Below, piece after piece: positions 1-7,399 of a stretch of 44,932 nucleotides of DNA (positions are counted from its first letter, which is position 1; every line of letters begins with the position of its first letter). The DNA is from Bacteroidota bacterium (lineage in GTDB: Bacteria > Bacteroidota > Bacteroidia > Chitinophagales > Chitinophagaceae), in NCBI GenBank assembly GCA_018267575.1, contig JAFDYF010000028.1, positions 1-44,932 on the forward strand. The letters are read 5' to 3'. The position numbers were made by a program, and so were the translations under genes. The notes beneath the pieces are model-generated. The model was not told the origin of the DNA and made no database searches. It was given only the letters and a program-made list of their open reading frames with translations.

Positions 1-308
1 GTATGGTAGTTGGGTTGAAGGCCTTGCAGCAACCACTGCAGTTCAATATTGCGGCTGCACTCTTTTTCCAGCTTACGGCTGCTGCGGATCTTATTTGAAT
101 AACCATACAGATACAATTTTAAAAGTACCTGCGGGGCATAGGGCGGACGGCCATCTGTTTTGGGTACTGTTCTGCCAAAGCCCAATTTTTGTAGGCCCAG
201 CTTATCTACAAATGCGTCCATCAACCTTACAGGGTTATCGGTTGCTAACTGGCCATCAAGAATGCTGAAGTAGGTTTGATTGCGGTTGTTGCCCTGTATA
301 TATTGCAT
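1..308 (-). CDS. IS1182-like transposase, N-terminal part (cut by window edge)
   Basis: Translating the minus strand from the ATG at 306-308 gives an open frame of 102 codons that runs off the left edge of the window. It begins MQYIQGNNRNQTYFSILDG and contains RPPYAPQVLLKLYLYGYSN and SSRKLEKECSRNIELQWL. This is the DUF772-type N-terminal domain of IS1182/IS5-like DDE transposases, which precedes the catalytic RNase H fold. The DDE residues would lie to the left of the window and cannot be checked. The gene reads away from the recombinase remnant on its right. The IS end should therefore lie between the start codon and about position 410. Family assignment comes from recognising the N-terminal pattern; the exact IS group is uncertain. 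Confidence 0.85.
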   Translation of the reverse strand, partial: MQYIQGNNRNQTYFSILDGQLATDNPVRLMDAFVDKLGLQKLGFGRTVPKTDGRPPYAPQVLLKLYLYGYSNKIRSSRKLEKECSRNIELQWLLQGLQPNYH

Positions 309-410
309 AACTTTTAACAACAAAAATCATACAGCTCTTGTGCTCATGCACATTGTGTGTATATTTATAGGACACCGGTAGTTTTTTCACAAACTCCCGT
401 TGTAGGAAAC
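1..410. mobile_element. Insertion sequence end (IS1182-like), right boundary approximate
   Basis: The transposase start, its roughly 100-bp upstream region and a small inverted repeat (TGTGC-TCAT-GCACA at 339-352) lie left of the point where the serine-recombinase reading frame becomes recognisable, near 410. The other IS end is outside the window, so terminal inverted repeats and target duplication cannot be compared. The boundary is inferred from where recombinase homology resumes. Confidence 0.5.
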
Positions 411-412
411 CC

Positions 413-763
413 AAATTGACACTTCATGATTATCGTACTATCAAATCGGAAGGTGAAGAAAAAAGCAATCGCGTGGAAGCAAAACTAAAGTCAGTTTTAA
501 ATTCATAAACAAGAATAGATCACTTAATAGAAAAAGCATTTAGCAACATCACTCAACTTGATAAACTGTATAATGATGGTAAAGTAGAACTAAAAAGGAG
601 AATAATTGGTTCGATGTTCCCTGAAAAATTAGTATTTGACGGTTATCAACATCGAACCAAAAGGTTAAATGAAATCATCAACCTTATAGCATTAATTGAC
701 AAAGATTTAAAGCCAAAAAAAATTGGACAAGTCGTTTATTTTTTGACTTGTCCAATAAGGTGA
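413..763 (+). pseudogene. Serine recombinase C-terminal remnant with internal stop
   Basis: One plus-strand frame reads KLTLHDYRTIKSEGEEKSN, then meets an in-frame TAA at 506-508. It continues in the same frame through LDKLYNDGKVELKRRIIGS and MFPEKLVFDGYQHRTKRLNE to a TGA at 761-763. The KRRIIGSxFPEKLxFDG pattern is typical of the C-terminal end of large serine recombinases in Bacteroidota mobile elements. The resolvase domain with its catalytic serine is missing because the insertion sequence occupies that place. The gene is thus broken twice, by the IS and by a nonsense codon. It was probably the element's own integrase or that of an older insertion. No start codon supports expression. Confidence 0.75.
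722..756 (+). terminator. Perfect 12-bp hairpin at the end of the recombinase remnant
   Basis: ATTGGACAAGTC (722-733) pairs perfectly with GACTTGTCCAAT (745-756) across an 11-nt loop containing six T residues. It overlaps the last codons of the recombinase remnant. It has no clear U-tract after the stem, so termination is plausible rather than certain. Confidence 0.45.
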
Positions 764-1106
764 ACCCTGTGGTACAAAACTCGAACCACTTTTTAGCGGA
801 TTTAAAGCTCTTGACCGAGATTACGGTGTAAAGATATAAATCACTTTATAATTAAGTGAAATATATCTGCAACTTTCTTACGTGGTGGACGCTGCGTTAT
901 ACTTGAACCAGCTACCTTCCAGTTACTTGGATGTGTTAGGTTATTCTGTGGGATACGTTAATAATGCCGTAGCCTGTTGTCCAAAGCGGATTATTGGAAT
1001 ATTGTGGGTGGGGATTCCGGTTTGGGCAAGTGGCTGCACCGCTTCCACGCGCAGCGGCGTTCCGCCTACGGCGAAAGGAATGCCGATGCGCCGCCCTGGG
1101 AGGGCT
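764..1106. other. Gene-free junction with GC-rich patch
   Basis: I see no supportable gene between the recombinase remnant and the PRTRC ThiF gene. The left part is AT-rich. From about 1000 to 1107 the DNA becomes clearly GC-rich and contains short inverted stretches. A plus-strand frame from 882 overlaps the end of the ThiF gene and has no recognisable features. A minus-strand stretch is open for about 58 codons (ending near 950) but has no start codon in context. It may be a remnant or junction DNA. Confidence 0.5.
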
Positions 1107-1913
1107 TTAAGCGACCTTTATCGGTTGGGTAGTGAAGTTGTCAAGGTTATGAAAGAAGCCTTTATTTTCGGTCATTCCCTGACGGAAAAGGTTCCAGAGT
1201 AAAGAGCAACCCATTTGGGCAAGGGAGGAATTAATGTACAGGTCTTGCTTTTCTAATGCTTCAGCCAATGAACAGCTTGGAGTATTATCTGTTTCTTCGG
1301 ATTGCTTCAGCAGTTCGCCATATACATCGGTTATAAAGGGCAGGTTGGCGACTGCCTCATATTTTTCAGACTTCGGTTGTTTGATGTTGCCAATGGTGGA
1401 CAATAGCACCTGCCCTGTGGATTGGCTGTTACCATAATCCATCCAGTATTTGGCTCGGTTTCGGAATGCCCTGTTATCATCCAGTCCGTTAAGGATTTCT
1501 GCAATCTCAAACCTTGCCCTCACACTGTCCACGCAGGAAATGTAAATAGCTGCCTGTGTATGTTCGGGCAACCTGCCTAAACTGTCTTTCCCAAATTTCA
1601 GGGTCTCGGCTTTCCAGTTTGTACCTGCCCACCGGTTAGCACGGTTTATCAGGGCGACCGATTTATATAGCCCAATCTCGCACTCGGCAAATCGTTGTCT
1701 GCCTAAATTGGCATCGGTTACTATGTCGTCATCCCAAAGCCTGACAGATAACCCTGCATGTCCTAATTCATTCAGGCTATAATTCATTTCCACTAATGCG
1801 GTCAGCACTTTTGAACCTGTTCCACCAGCTCCTATAAGATTTACTTCAATGGGGTTGGTGGGAGCGATCAGGTCATTGTCTGTGAAGTGTACTTTTATTT
1901 TATCCGTTTTCAT
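1107..1913 (-). CDS. PRTRC system ThiF family protein
   Basis: ThiF/E1-like nucleotide-binding protein of the ParB-related, ThiF-related cassette (PRTRC). The N-terminus has a Rossmann-type glycine motif GAGGTGSKV (residues 28-36) followed by WDDDIVTDANLGRQRF (about 60-75), the usual ATP-binding pattern of ThiF/MoeB proteins, which adenylate a C-terminal carboxylate or a small protein. At 268 residues it matches the PRTRC ThiF type rather than thiamine-pathway ThiF. Its ATG overlaps the stop of PRTRC protein B by 4 bp, so the two are translationally coupled. It is the last gene of the minus-strand operon. The substrate of PRTRC ThiF proteins is unknown; a role in element maintenance is inferred from its constant association with plasmids and integrative elements. 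Confidence 0.9.
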   Translation of the reverse strand: MKTDKIKVHFTDNDLIAPTNPIEVNLIGAGGTGSKVLTALVEMNYSLNELGHAGLSVRLWDDDIVTDANLGRQRFAECEIGLYKSVALINRANRWAGTNWKAETLKFGKDSLGRLPEHTQAAIYISCVDSVRARFEIAEILNGLDDNRAFRNRAKYWMDYGNSQSTGQVLLSTIGNIKQPKSEKYEAVANLPFITDVYGELLKQSEETDNTPSCSLAEALEKQDLYINSSLAQMGCSLLWNLFRQGMTENKGFFHNLDNFTTQPIKVA

Positions 1914-2626
1914 ATTAGTATATTTTTGACCGTCCTGTCAGTTTTCTTCAATACATCTTTTGGGAATGGCTCACCTGTTTTACGCAGCTTCTTCCATAGG
2001 CTAACACAGTTACCTTGTACGGGATTATGGTTTTGCATCAGGTGGCTGAAATAGCTGTTAAAGAAATAGGTTTCCCATGCGGCTGTAAATTCTTCTAATG
2101 AAGAAGACTTTCTGATATTTACATCTACCGAACCCATACATACATTTCCGTCCGCATACACATTAAAAAAGGGAGCATGATAAAGCGGTGTTTCTTCAGT
2201 CGGCTTCCTGTCACTTTTCAGAGCGTAGATATGTAACTTCTGCTTACTGGCTATCCAAAGCAGGGCGGGTACACCTGCTATACCATTGGGAATATCCAAG
2301 CCATCAATAAAGAAAAGATTTTTGCTTGTTGCCTTTGTAAACCACATTGCAAAGCCATTTTCAGATGGGTCTGTATAAAGGATATTTCCTGCTATAATGC
2401 TTTTAGGCTTTAAGAATGCCTTATTCCTTTCCTTTGTGGTGTCCAATGCTTTTGATAAATACTGTGCTTCCTTAACAGTCAAAGGATGTGCATTAATTGG
2501 ATTACCATTCCTATCCATATCAAAATACTCTACATAAACCTCCGCAGTCGTTCCTTTAGCTTCGTAAAAAACCAAAGCCGTTTTGGGATGATAAAGTGTG
2601 CCGATATTTTCCATTACATCTTTCAT
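1910..2626 (-). CDS. PRTRC system protein B
   Basis: 238-residue cytosolic protein with the look of PRTRC protein B: N-terminal YHPKTALVFYEAKG, a central WFTKATSKNLFFIDGLDIPN segment, PALLWIASKQKLHIYALK, and a C-terminal part with YHAPFFNVYADGNVCMGS and a conserved-looking WETYFFNSYFSHL helix. No catalytic motif is obvious and no biochemical role is known for the family. It lies between protein F and ThiF, separated from F by 10 bp and overlapping ThiF by 4 bp. The consistent spacing argues for one transcript. Identification rests on family pattern and cassette order. Confidence 0.87.
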   Translation of the reverse strand: MKDVMENIGTLYHPKTALVFYEAKGTTAEVYVEYFDMDRNGNPINAHPLTVKEAQYLSKALDTTKERNKAFLKPKSIIAGNILYTDPSENGFAMWFTKATSKNLFFIDGLDIPNGIAGVPALLWIASKQKLHIYALKSDRKPTEETPLYHAPFFNVYADGNVCMGSVDVNIRKSSSLEEFTAAWETYFFNSYFSHLMQNHNPVQGNCVSLWKKLRKTGEPFPKDVLKKTDRTVKNILI

Positions 2627-2636
2627 AGTAATTCAT

Positions 2637-3791
2637 TTAATGATTATTCAACAGGTAGCACAAATCATCTATCAGGGGAAATAACCTGTTCTCAAAATCA
2701 AGATTGCAATCAGTAATATTTTCTCCGCTAAATATCTTCACTACCGTTGGCTCTTCGGTTGTTCCATATTCATTAAACTCATTATTGACACTTTCAGCAA
2801 GTGTTTCGTAAAGCCATCCATTAGCATCTGCTATAAAGGAGATATACTTGTTCATAGCAATTACCTCATCCTCTTGTTCTGCCTCATCCTCAACGCACTT
2901 GGCATTTTGGAAAACAGATGTTGCAGGATAGTCAGTATATAGGGTGAAAAATCCTTTCGCTACATTCAGGCACTCATGTTCAAAGTCGTTCTTCGGTTTA
3001 AATGCCTTTATCCGATCCGCAAAGACATTAAGGCTTTTGCGGTTAAATATTTTCTGTTCTATCTTATCACCGCACCATTTCGCTACTTTTAATTCTTCCT
3101 TACGGCTATCTAAGTCGGTTTCATCATCCTGCTCTATCCAATCGGTAATCATTTCATACTGCCAATAGATGTAAGCATCTTCCTGCCTGTAATAAGGTAT
3201 ATCCGCTATATGGTAGAGGTATGCGAAAACAGAGAGCAGTAACAGGGCTGCATTTCTTTCTTGCTTATTCCTAAGCATCTTATACAATGGTACGACAGGG
3301 ATATAGTATAAGGTCGCTCCTGTACAGTATTGTTCCTCACTAATAAAGAAAGTTTTTCCCTTATCATCCTGTACCAGTCGCAAGCTGTTCCAGTTCCTGA
3401 CGTTTCGCTTCAAATGGTTTTCCACTTCCCAAACAGATAAGGCTAAATTGTAGGGGTAGCCGAAAGTTCTCGTATCCAAAGGCTCGAAACCATTATAATG
3501 CCTGGCTACTTCAAAAAGGGAGTGATAAAAGTCTGTTTCTATTTTCTCCACTTCCATAGGTGATTGTACAGACTTTATTATCTCCAGTTTAGGCAGGAAA
3601 GTTGTTTTCAGAAAAGCATTGGCAACATTTGCACCGGCACGGACTTCTGTTTGTCTTTGCCTATTTCGTGTGCATCTTTTGTGCGTTGTATCAATGCTAT
3701 GAACTCGCTTAATTGTCTGTACAGTTTCCTTTGTCTTTGCTTTTGTGGCATTTGAATGATGCCCGATATAATATTGTGCTGCATATTCCAT
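2637..3791 (-). CDS. PRTRC system protein F
   Basis: 384-residue protein placed where PRTRC protein F is expected, between proteins C and B. It begins MEYAAQYYIGHHSNATKAKT, a lysine/arginine-rich N-terminus, then a mostly helical body and an acidic C-terminal third (VEDEAEQEDEVIAMNKYISF). No signal peptide or membrane segment is visible. Function is unknown; the name comes from cassette membership. The ATG at 3789-3791 follows the stop of protein C by 17 bp, and no alternative start looks better. The basic first 50 residues are the least family-like part, so the true start could lie slightly downstream. Confidence 0.8.
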   Translation of the reverse strand: MEYAAQYYIGHHSNATKAKTKETVQTIKRVHSIDTTHKRCTRNRQRQTEVRAGANVANAFLKTTFLPKLEIIKSVQSPMEVEKIETDFYHSLFEVARHYNGFEPLDTRTFGYPYNLALSVWEVENHLKRNVRNWNSLRLVQDDKGKTFFISEEQYCTGATLYYIPVVPLYKMLRNKQERNAALLLLSVFAYLYHIADIPYYRQEDAYIYWQYEMITDWIEQDDETDLDSRKEELKVAKWCGDKIEQKIFNRKSLNVFADRIKAFKPKNDFEHECLNVAKGFFTLYTDYPATSVFQNAKCVEDEAEQEDEVIAMNKYISFIADANGWLYETLAESVNNEFNEYGTTEEPTVVKIFSGENITDCNLDFENRLFPLIDDLCYLLNNH

Positions 3792-3808
3792 TGCTTTACG
3801 TTTTAAGA

Positions 3809-4027
3809 TTAACCTTTGGTTCCCATTACACTTTCAAAACGATACTGTACGGTATCTTCCTCTATGCGTGGCGCTAATACTTTGGCGGTAGTGAGTATAG
3901 GATAAGTATTGGCATAGAAGTTCATTACCGCTTCAACACTCCATGACGGTTCGGGGTCTGTTAGTCTTAAATCCGTTCCGTTTTCTGTGAGCAGGAAAAC
4001 CCTGTCTAATTGCTTTGCTATTAACAT
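3809..4027 (-). CDS. PRTRC system protein C
   Basis: A 72-residue protein of the usual size for PRTRC protein C. It has the family pattern FLLTENGTDLRLTDPEPSWS followed by VEAVMNFYANTYPILTTAKV and a C-terminal VQYRFESVMGTKG. It is a single small globular domain, probably a mixed alpha/beta fold, with no membrane segment. It sits 30 bp downstream of protein E and 17 bp upstream of protein F on the minus strand. Biochemical role is unknown. Confidence 0.9.
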   Translation of the reverse strand: MLIAKQLDRVFLLTENGTDLRLTDPEPSWSVEAVMNFYANTYPILTTAKVLAPRIEEDTVQYRFESVMGTKG

Positions 4028-4057
4028 GACCTTTCGTTTTACAGATTAATAATTGAG

Positions 4058-4681
4058 TTAATTGTCGTCTTCGGATAATTCAGGCACTTCTTCAGGGTCT
4101 GTTTCCTGCTCCGCATCTATATCTTCCCTTTGTGGTTCTTCATTCGCAACTGCCGTTGAAGTACCACCGAATAAATCAGGTGCAAACTTTGCCGATAATG
4201 CAGATTTTCTTTTGCGGATAGCTTCAGCCTGTTCAGGATATTCAGTCGGGTCAGGCACTTTCATCCAAGCGTCCCTATATTTCCCCTCCTTCTCCAATTC
4301 ATCAACCTTTTGCATTGCCTCTTTGTACTTTTTTTCCTTCGCTTCTTTTTCCTTTCGTTCCCTGTCTGCCTTTTCTTTTTCCATAGCAGATTGTTTCTTT
4401 GCTTCTTCCACTTGTTTCATAAAACCTTCCATATCCACCATTAAACCTGAAGCAATCTGCATAGGCGTTGCAATTCGTTCAAAGAAACCGTTATCCAGTT
4501 CATCGGTAGTACCTCGCAGATTAAGTGGCGGTATCAGTTTTCTTGCATCATCACCACATTGTTCATTATTGAGCATGACCGATACTATCCAATTATTTTC
4601 CGCTCCCTTGCGTATCGTCAGTTGCAAGTCGCCTGTTATGTTCAATGCGGCCACATTGCTGAAAAAATTTGTTGTTTCCAT
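4058..4681 (-). CDS. PRTRC system protein E
   Basis: 207 residues with two parts. The N-terminal 85 residues carry the PRTRC E pattern METTNFFSNVAALNITGDLQ and LRGTTDELDNGFFERI. A highly charged helical region of lysine/glutamate repeats (about 90-135) is a likely coiled coil. The last 50 residues are acidic and low-complexity (EEVPELSEDDN). A DNA- or protein-bridging role would suit this shape, but none is established. It is the first PRTRC-named gene of the cassette on the transcript, after two small unknown genes. The opposite strand is open over the whole gene because of codon bias; that frame is serine-rich and not believable. Confidence 0.87.
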   Translation of the reverse strand: METTNFFSNVAALNITGDLQLTIRKGAENNWIVSVMLNNEQCGDDARKLIPPLNLRGTTDELDNGFFERIATPMQIASGLMVDMEGFMKQVEEAKKQSAMEKEKADRERKEKEAKEKKYKEAMQKVDELEKEGKYRDAWMKVPDPTEYPEQAEAIRKRKSALSAKFAPDLFGGTSTAVANEEPQREDIDAEQETDPEEVPELSEDDN

Positions 4682-4728
4682 TGTTCAATATTTTTGATTA
4701 AATAATTTCTGTACAGTCCTGTACCGTT

Positions 4729-4962
4729 TCATTTAAAGAGCCATCCCCACAGTCCCCACAGCATCAAGGCAAAAGCTGTCCACTTCAATATCCATTCAAT
4801 GAAAAGTGTAATCAATCCCACGAAGTAGTTATCGAAATGCTGTAAGCCACCTAAGCCCCTGCGGTTGAATTGTCGCATACCGACAAATAGCTTTATTGCC
4901 AAACCAACAAAGAACATGGTTGGGAAAGGCATAGCCTGCAATAATTTCATTAATGCTTCCAT
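4729..4962 (-). CDS. Small membrane protein of the PRTRC operon, unknown
   Basis: A 77-residue protein with two hydrophobic segments, one near the N-terminus (FPTMFFVGLAIKLFVGM) and one at the C-terminus (LITLFIEWILKWTAFALMLW) that is very tryptophan-rich. The loop between them has a glycine/arginine patch (RQFNRRGLGGLQHFDNYF). I chose the ATG at 4960-4962. This start leaves a 10-bp gap to the upstream gene, whereas an earlier in-frame ATG at 4995 would overlap it and add an unrelated tail. I do not recognise the family. Its place between an unknown 125-residue gene and PRTRC E suggests a cassette-associated membrane component. Confidence 0.65.
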   Translation of the reverse strand: MEALMKLLQAMPFPTMFFVGLAIKLFVGMRQFNRRGLGGLQHFDNYFVGLITLFIEWILKWTAFALMLWGLWGWLFK

Positions 4963-4972
4963 AACCTTGTAT

Positions 4973-5350
4973 TTATGGGTTAAAAAGTAAGTCAATGGCT
5001 AACGAAAACTTATGATTAGGATGCTTCCGTATAGTGGTGTACAAGGTCATGCAATGCACCATGTATATAGCGACATAACCATCAAACAACTGGTCGGCAA
5101 ATAATCTGCTCTGCTTGTGCATTCGCTTTCCGTACCTCTCTATCTTATTCCTGACTTCTTCGACAAAGGATAGCCATGCTTCTACGGTTAGCAAGCCGTT
5201 TTCCCATTGGTTTCGTGTTAACTGTTCATCCTCCTGTATGGTAAGGCACATACCGTTAACATATTCCAATAAGGCGGGAATTTCCTGCGGAAACAGTTCA
5301 TGCAGTAACCTCGCTTTCTCTACATTTATCAAATTCTCTAAAGGTTTCAT
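4973..5350 (-). CDS. Unknown 125-residue protein of the PRTRC operon
   Basis: A cytosolic, mainly helical protein beginning MKPLENLINVEKARLLHELF. It contains an acidic segment (NGMCLTIQEDEQLTRNQWE) and a basic central patch (RNKIERYGKRMHKQSRL). I cannot assign a family. It lies between the DUF932 gene and the small membrane protein on the same strand. A hairpin stands just upstream at 5376-5405, so its expression may be partly separated from the genes before it. Confidence 0.7.
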   Translation of the reverse strand: MKPLENLINVEKARLLHELFPQEIPALLEYVNGMCLTIQEDEQLTRNQWENGLLTVEAWLSFVEEVRNKIERYGKRMHKQSRLFADQLFDGYVAIYMVHCMTLYTTIRKHPNHKFSLAIDLLFNP

Positions 5351-5375
5351 AATACCTGAGTTTAAAGTGAGTAAT

Positions 5376-5405
5376 AAGGACAGGCAGACATTGCCGCCTG
5401 TCCTT
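5376..5405 (-). terminator. 10-bp hairpin after the DUF932 gene
   Basis: AAGGACAGGC (5376-5385) and GCCTGTCCTT (5396-5405) form a perfect 10-bp stem with a 10-nt loop, starting 7 bp past the DUF932 stop in the direction of transcription. The following bases (TATTACTC on the minus strand) are only weakly U-rich. It may act as a partial terminator or as an mRNA end stabiliser inside the operon. Confidence 0.5.
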
Positions 5406-5411
5406 TGGTTG

Positions 5412-6485
5412 TTAATTCAGCATAAGCACGTCTGCACCATCCTTTGCAAACTGATTACATAGTTCAAATGCCCTTTGTGCTTTAGCCTGTGCTGTACCAC
5501 CCATTACAATGGATTGCAGTTTGCTTTCATCATCCTTGTAATTGCGTACATTCTGATAATAGCCTGTTACCGCATTGTATGCTCCGAACACAGTTCCTTT
5601 GGTAGTATTCAACTGTTGTGTATCTGACATCATTGCGTAGGCAAAAGCATCTTCAACGGTGTTTTTGAATACGGTTGACAGTTCATCTTCTGCACCCTTT
5701 TTAAGTGCATCCAATGTTTCCTTATTGGGGCAGAGTGCCAGTTGAATAAGTTTCTTTACTTCTGCATCACAGATACGCACCTGTGTCCATTGGTTAAATA
5801 TTCCCTCCAGTTGGGTACTAAGCTGATTAGCCAGTCCCATTACCTTATGAGCATTTTCCAAACGCTGTTTTGCACCGGATGTATGGCGGATGCGTACCAC
5901 GTTGGACATATTACCCAATGCTGCGTTAAGGGTGTTTTGGCATACAATGCGTACAGGTGTAAAGGCTGCGGTAATGCTTCCCGTACCATCGTGGGAAGTT
6001 GTCAGAAAGATGTATTTCTCTGTAATATCATCACCGTTGCCCACACGGATATAGTCAGGAAGTTTAGCGGTTATAAATATCCTTTCTCCGTTTCCTAATG
6101 CTCCTGCTGTTTCGTACAGGATACCGTCCCCACCACCTACAATAGCATCGAAAAATGCAAAGGCATCTGCGTTCTGTACTATCTGATAATCCTTACCTAC
6201 TACGCCAAAAACTGTATTGGTATCGGTACGCATGGTTGCAAAATTGTCAGGCAGTAAGATGTTGCCACCTTCTTTAATTTCACCATCATCGCCTATGCTG
6301 ATACCTGTACCACGAGTATATAAGGGTGATTTGACTACCTCGAAATCAAGTCCTGCATATTTAATAGCCTCGGCACTTGTGGGATATTGTTCTACTACCT
6401 GTCCTAAGTTGTGCCATGCCTTTTGCTGTACACTAAAGAAGCTGTATTTGCCTGTTCCTTCGTTATAATTAAGATTATGTGCCAT
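5412..6485 (-). CDS. DUF932 domain protein (phage/plasmid-like, TIGR03299 type)
   Basis: 357 residues covering the DUF932 fold from end to end. The N-terminal pattern is AHNLNYNEGTGKYSFFSVQQ then KAWHNLGQVVEQYPTSAEAI. It is followed by TNTVFGVVGKDYQIVQNADA and a glycine-rich patch FDAIVGGGDGILYETAGAL. The C-terminal part has the TTKGTVFGAYNAVTGYYQN motif. Proteins of this type are common on plasmids and phages and often sit next to single-strand-binding or recombination genes; their biochemical role is not settled. Here it follows ssb by 39 bp, in line with that association. The ATG at 6483-6485 is the only reasonable start. Confidence 0.88.
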   Translation of the reverse strand: MAHNLNYNEGTGKYSFFSVQQKAWHNLGQVVEQYPTSAEAIKYAGLDFEVVKSPLYTRGTGISIGDDGEIKEGGNILLPDNFATMRTDTNTVFGVVGKDYQIVQNADAFAFFDAIVGGGDGILYETAGALGNGERIFITAKLPDYIRVGNGDDITEKYIFLTTSHDGTGSITAAFTPVRIVCQNTLNAALGNMSNVVRIRHTSGAKQRLENAHKVMGLANQLSTQLEGIFNQWTQVRICDAEVKKLIQLALCPNKETLDALKKGAEDELSTVFKNTVEDAFAYAMMSDTQQLNTTKGTVFGAYNAVTGYYQNVRNYKDDESKLQSIVMGGTAQAKAQRAFELCNQFAKDGADVLMLN

Positions 6486-6524
6486 GATTGTAATTTTTAA
6501 AAGTTGATAAATGAAAGTTGTTTG

Positions 6525-6914
6525 TTAGAAAGGCAAATCGTCTTTGCCATTGTCAGCAGGTACTGCGGAATTGTTACTGATACCACCTGCTACGGTTTCA
6601 GGTCGCTTACCACCTCCGTACAATTTGATTTGGGAAGTGTGAAAATTGAGTGCTGCATGTGCTTCGCCATCGCCTCCGATCCATGCCCTTGCACTTACTC
6701 TGCCTGAGAGTTCTACCAATGTTCCTTTAGTAAGAACCTTAGCTACGTTCGTTGAAAGCCAATAGGCACAGTTGAAATACTCGGTGTGTTCCACCCGTTC
6801 GCCCTGTTTGTTACGGAAGCTGTCGTTTACCGCTACGGAGAAGTTCACTACCTGTTTGTCGCTCGGTAAGGTGCTGATTTGTGCGTCCCTCGTTAATCTG
6901 CCAATGATGTTCAT
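6525..6914 (-). CDS. ssb: Single-stranded DNA-binding protein
   Basis: 129 residues forming one OB-fold: MNIIGRLTRDAQISTLPSDK, VVNFSVAVNDSF, EYFNCAYWLSTNVAKVLTKG and LVELSGRVSARAWIG. A short linker leads to the acidic tip DDLPF, which resembles the DDDIPF tail that SSB uses to dock partner enzymes. I placed the start at the ATG at 6912-6914 because SSB proteins begin exactly there; an upstream in-frame ATG at 6980 adds an unrelated 22-residue extension. It is the first gene of the minus-strand operon, consistent with a job protecting transferred single strands or supporting element replication. A long gene-free leader precedes it. Confidence 0.93.
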   Translation of the reverse strand: MNIIGRLTRDAQISTLPSDKQVVNFSVAVNDSFRNKQGERVEHTEYFNCAYWLSTNVAKVLTKGTLVELSGRVSARAWIGGDGEAHAALNFHTSQIKLYGGGKRPETVAGGISNNSAVPADNGKDDLPF

Positions 6915-6989
6915 GATTTTTAATTTTAATTGTGAAACCATTTTGTTTACTTTTTTTTCACCCGCCTGCCCTAAAAGCATTTTTCCAAA

Positions 6990-7309
6990 AGAAAAAACGG
7001 GAAAAAAGAAAGCAGCGACAGAGTGGAGACGGAGGCACGAAGAGCTATAAGTCCCGAAGGGTGCAAGCGTAGCGCAGTATTATGCGCTCGTAGTAACGAA
7101 GGCGTAACTACCTTAGCTGCCTTTTTACCCGTTTCGTTGGAAAATGCCATAGCCAGGCTGGATGGCAGTCTTAGCCAATTTAGCCTTGATAACAGCGTTA
7201 ACCATGAAGCATGAGGGGGATGTAAGGCGGCGAGGAACGAGGTGGTCACGATGAAAGAGTGACGGAAGTGAAACGTACCCTGGAATGAACCGGCCCGAAG
7301 GGACATGCC
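6990..7309 (-). promoter_or_regulatory. Long untranslated leader of the ssb/PRTRC operon, candidate structured RNA
   Basis: From the putative start near 7309 to the ssb ATG there are about 395 nt with no convincing gene. The stretch is richer in G and C than its neighbours and holds several hairpins: GTCAC/GTGAC (7245-7263), TGCCAT/ATGGCA enclosing CCAG/CTGG (7145-7167), and two CCCTTCGGG-type loops on the minus strand (near 7054 and 7301). A 113-codon frame crosses it on the minus strand, but its composition (Ser, Leu, Arg, His) is that of non-coding DNA. It could be a regulatory leader, a replication origin or a small RNA. Confidence 0.4.
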
Positions 7310-7313
7310 CATG

Positions 7314-7321
7314 CAAAATTA
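7314..7321 (-). promoter_or_regulatory. -7 promoter box for the ssb/PRTRC operon
   Basis: The minus strand reads TAATTTTG, a perfect fit to the Bacteroidota -7 consensus TAnnTTTG. A GTTG lies about 13 bp upstream, which is shorter than the usual spacing to the -33 TTTG, so the -33 element is weak. Transcription would start near 7309. Confidence 0.45.
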
Positions 7322-7399
7322 GATACGGTAGAAGCAACCTGTAAAAGCGTTGAAATCGGTCAAACGCTGCTTTGAATATTAGATGGGGAAAAAAGATTT

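Noticed and set aside
882..1202. Plus-strand frame of 106 codons over the GC-rich junction and the end of the ThiF gene
   Set aside because: It overlaps a well-supported minus-strand gene, its composition follows the GC patch, and no family pattern is visible.
4062..4697. 211-codon plus-strand frame opposite PRTRC protein E
   Set aside because: It is antisense to a real gene, is extremely rich in serine and phenylalanine as expected from complementing lysine/glutamate codons, and has no domain pattern.
6971..7312. 113-codon minus-strand frame in the ssb leader
   Set aside because: Composition is unlike any protein (Ser, Leu, Arg, His), its ATG lies at or before the predicted transcript start, and the region looks like structured non-coding DNA.
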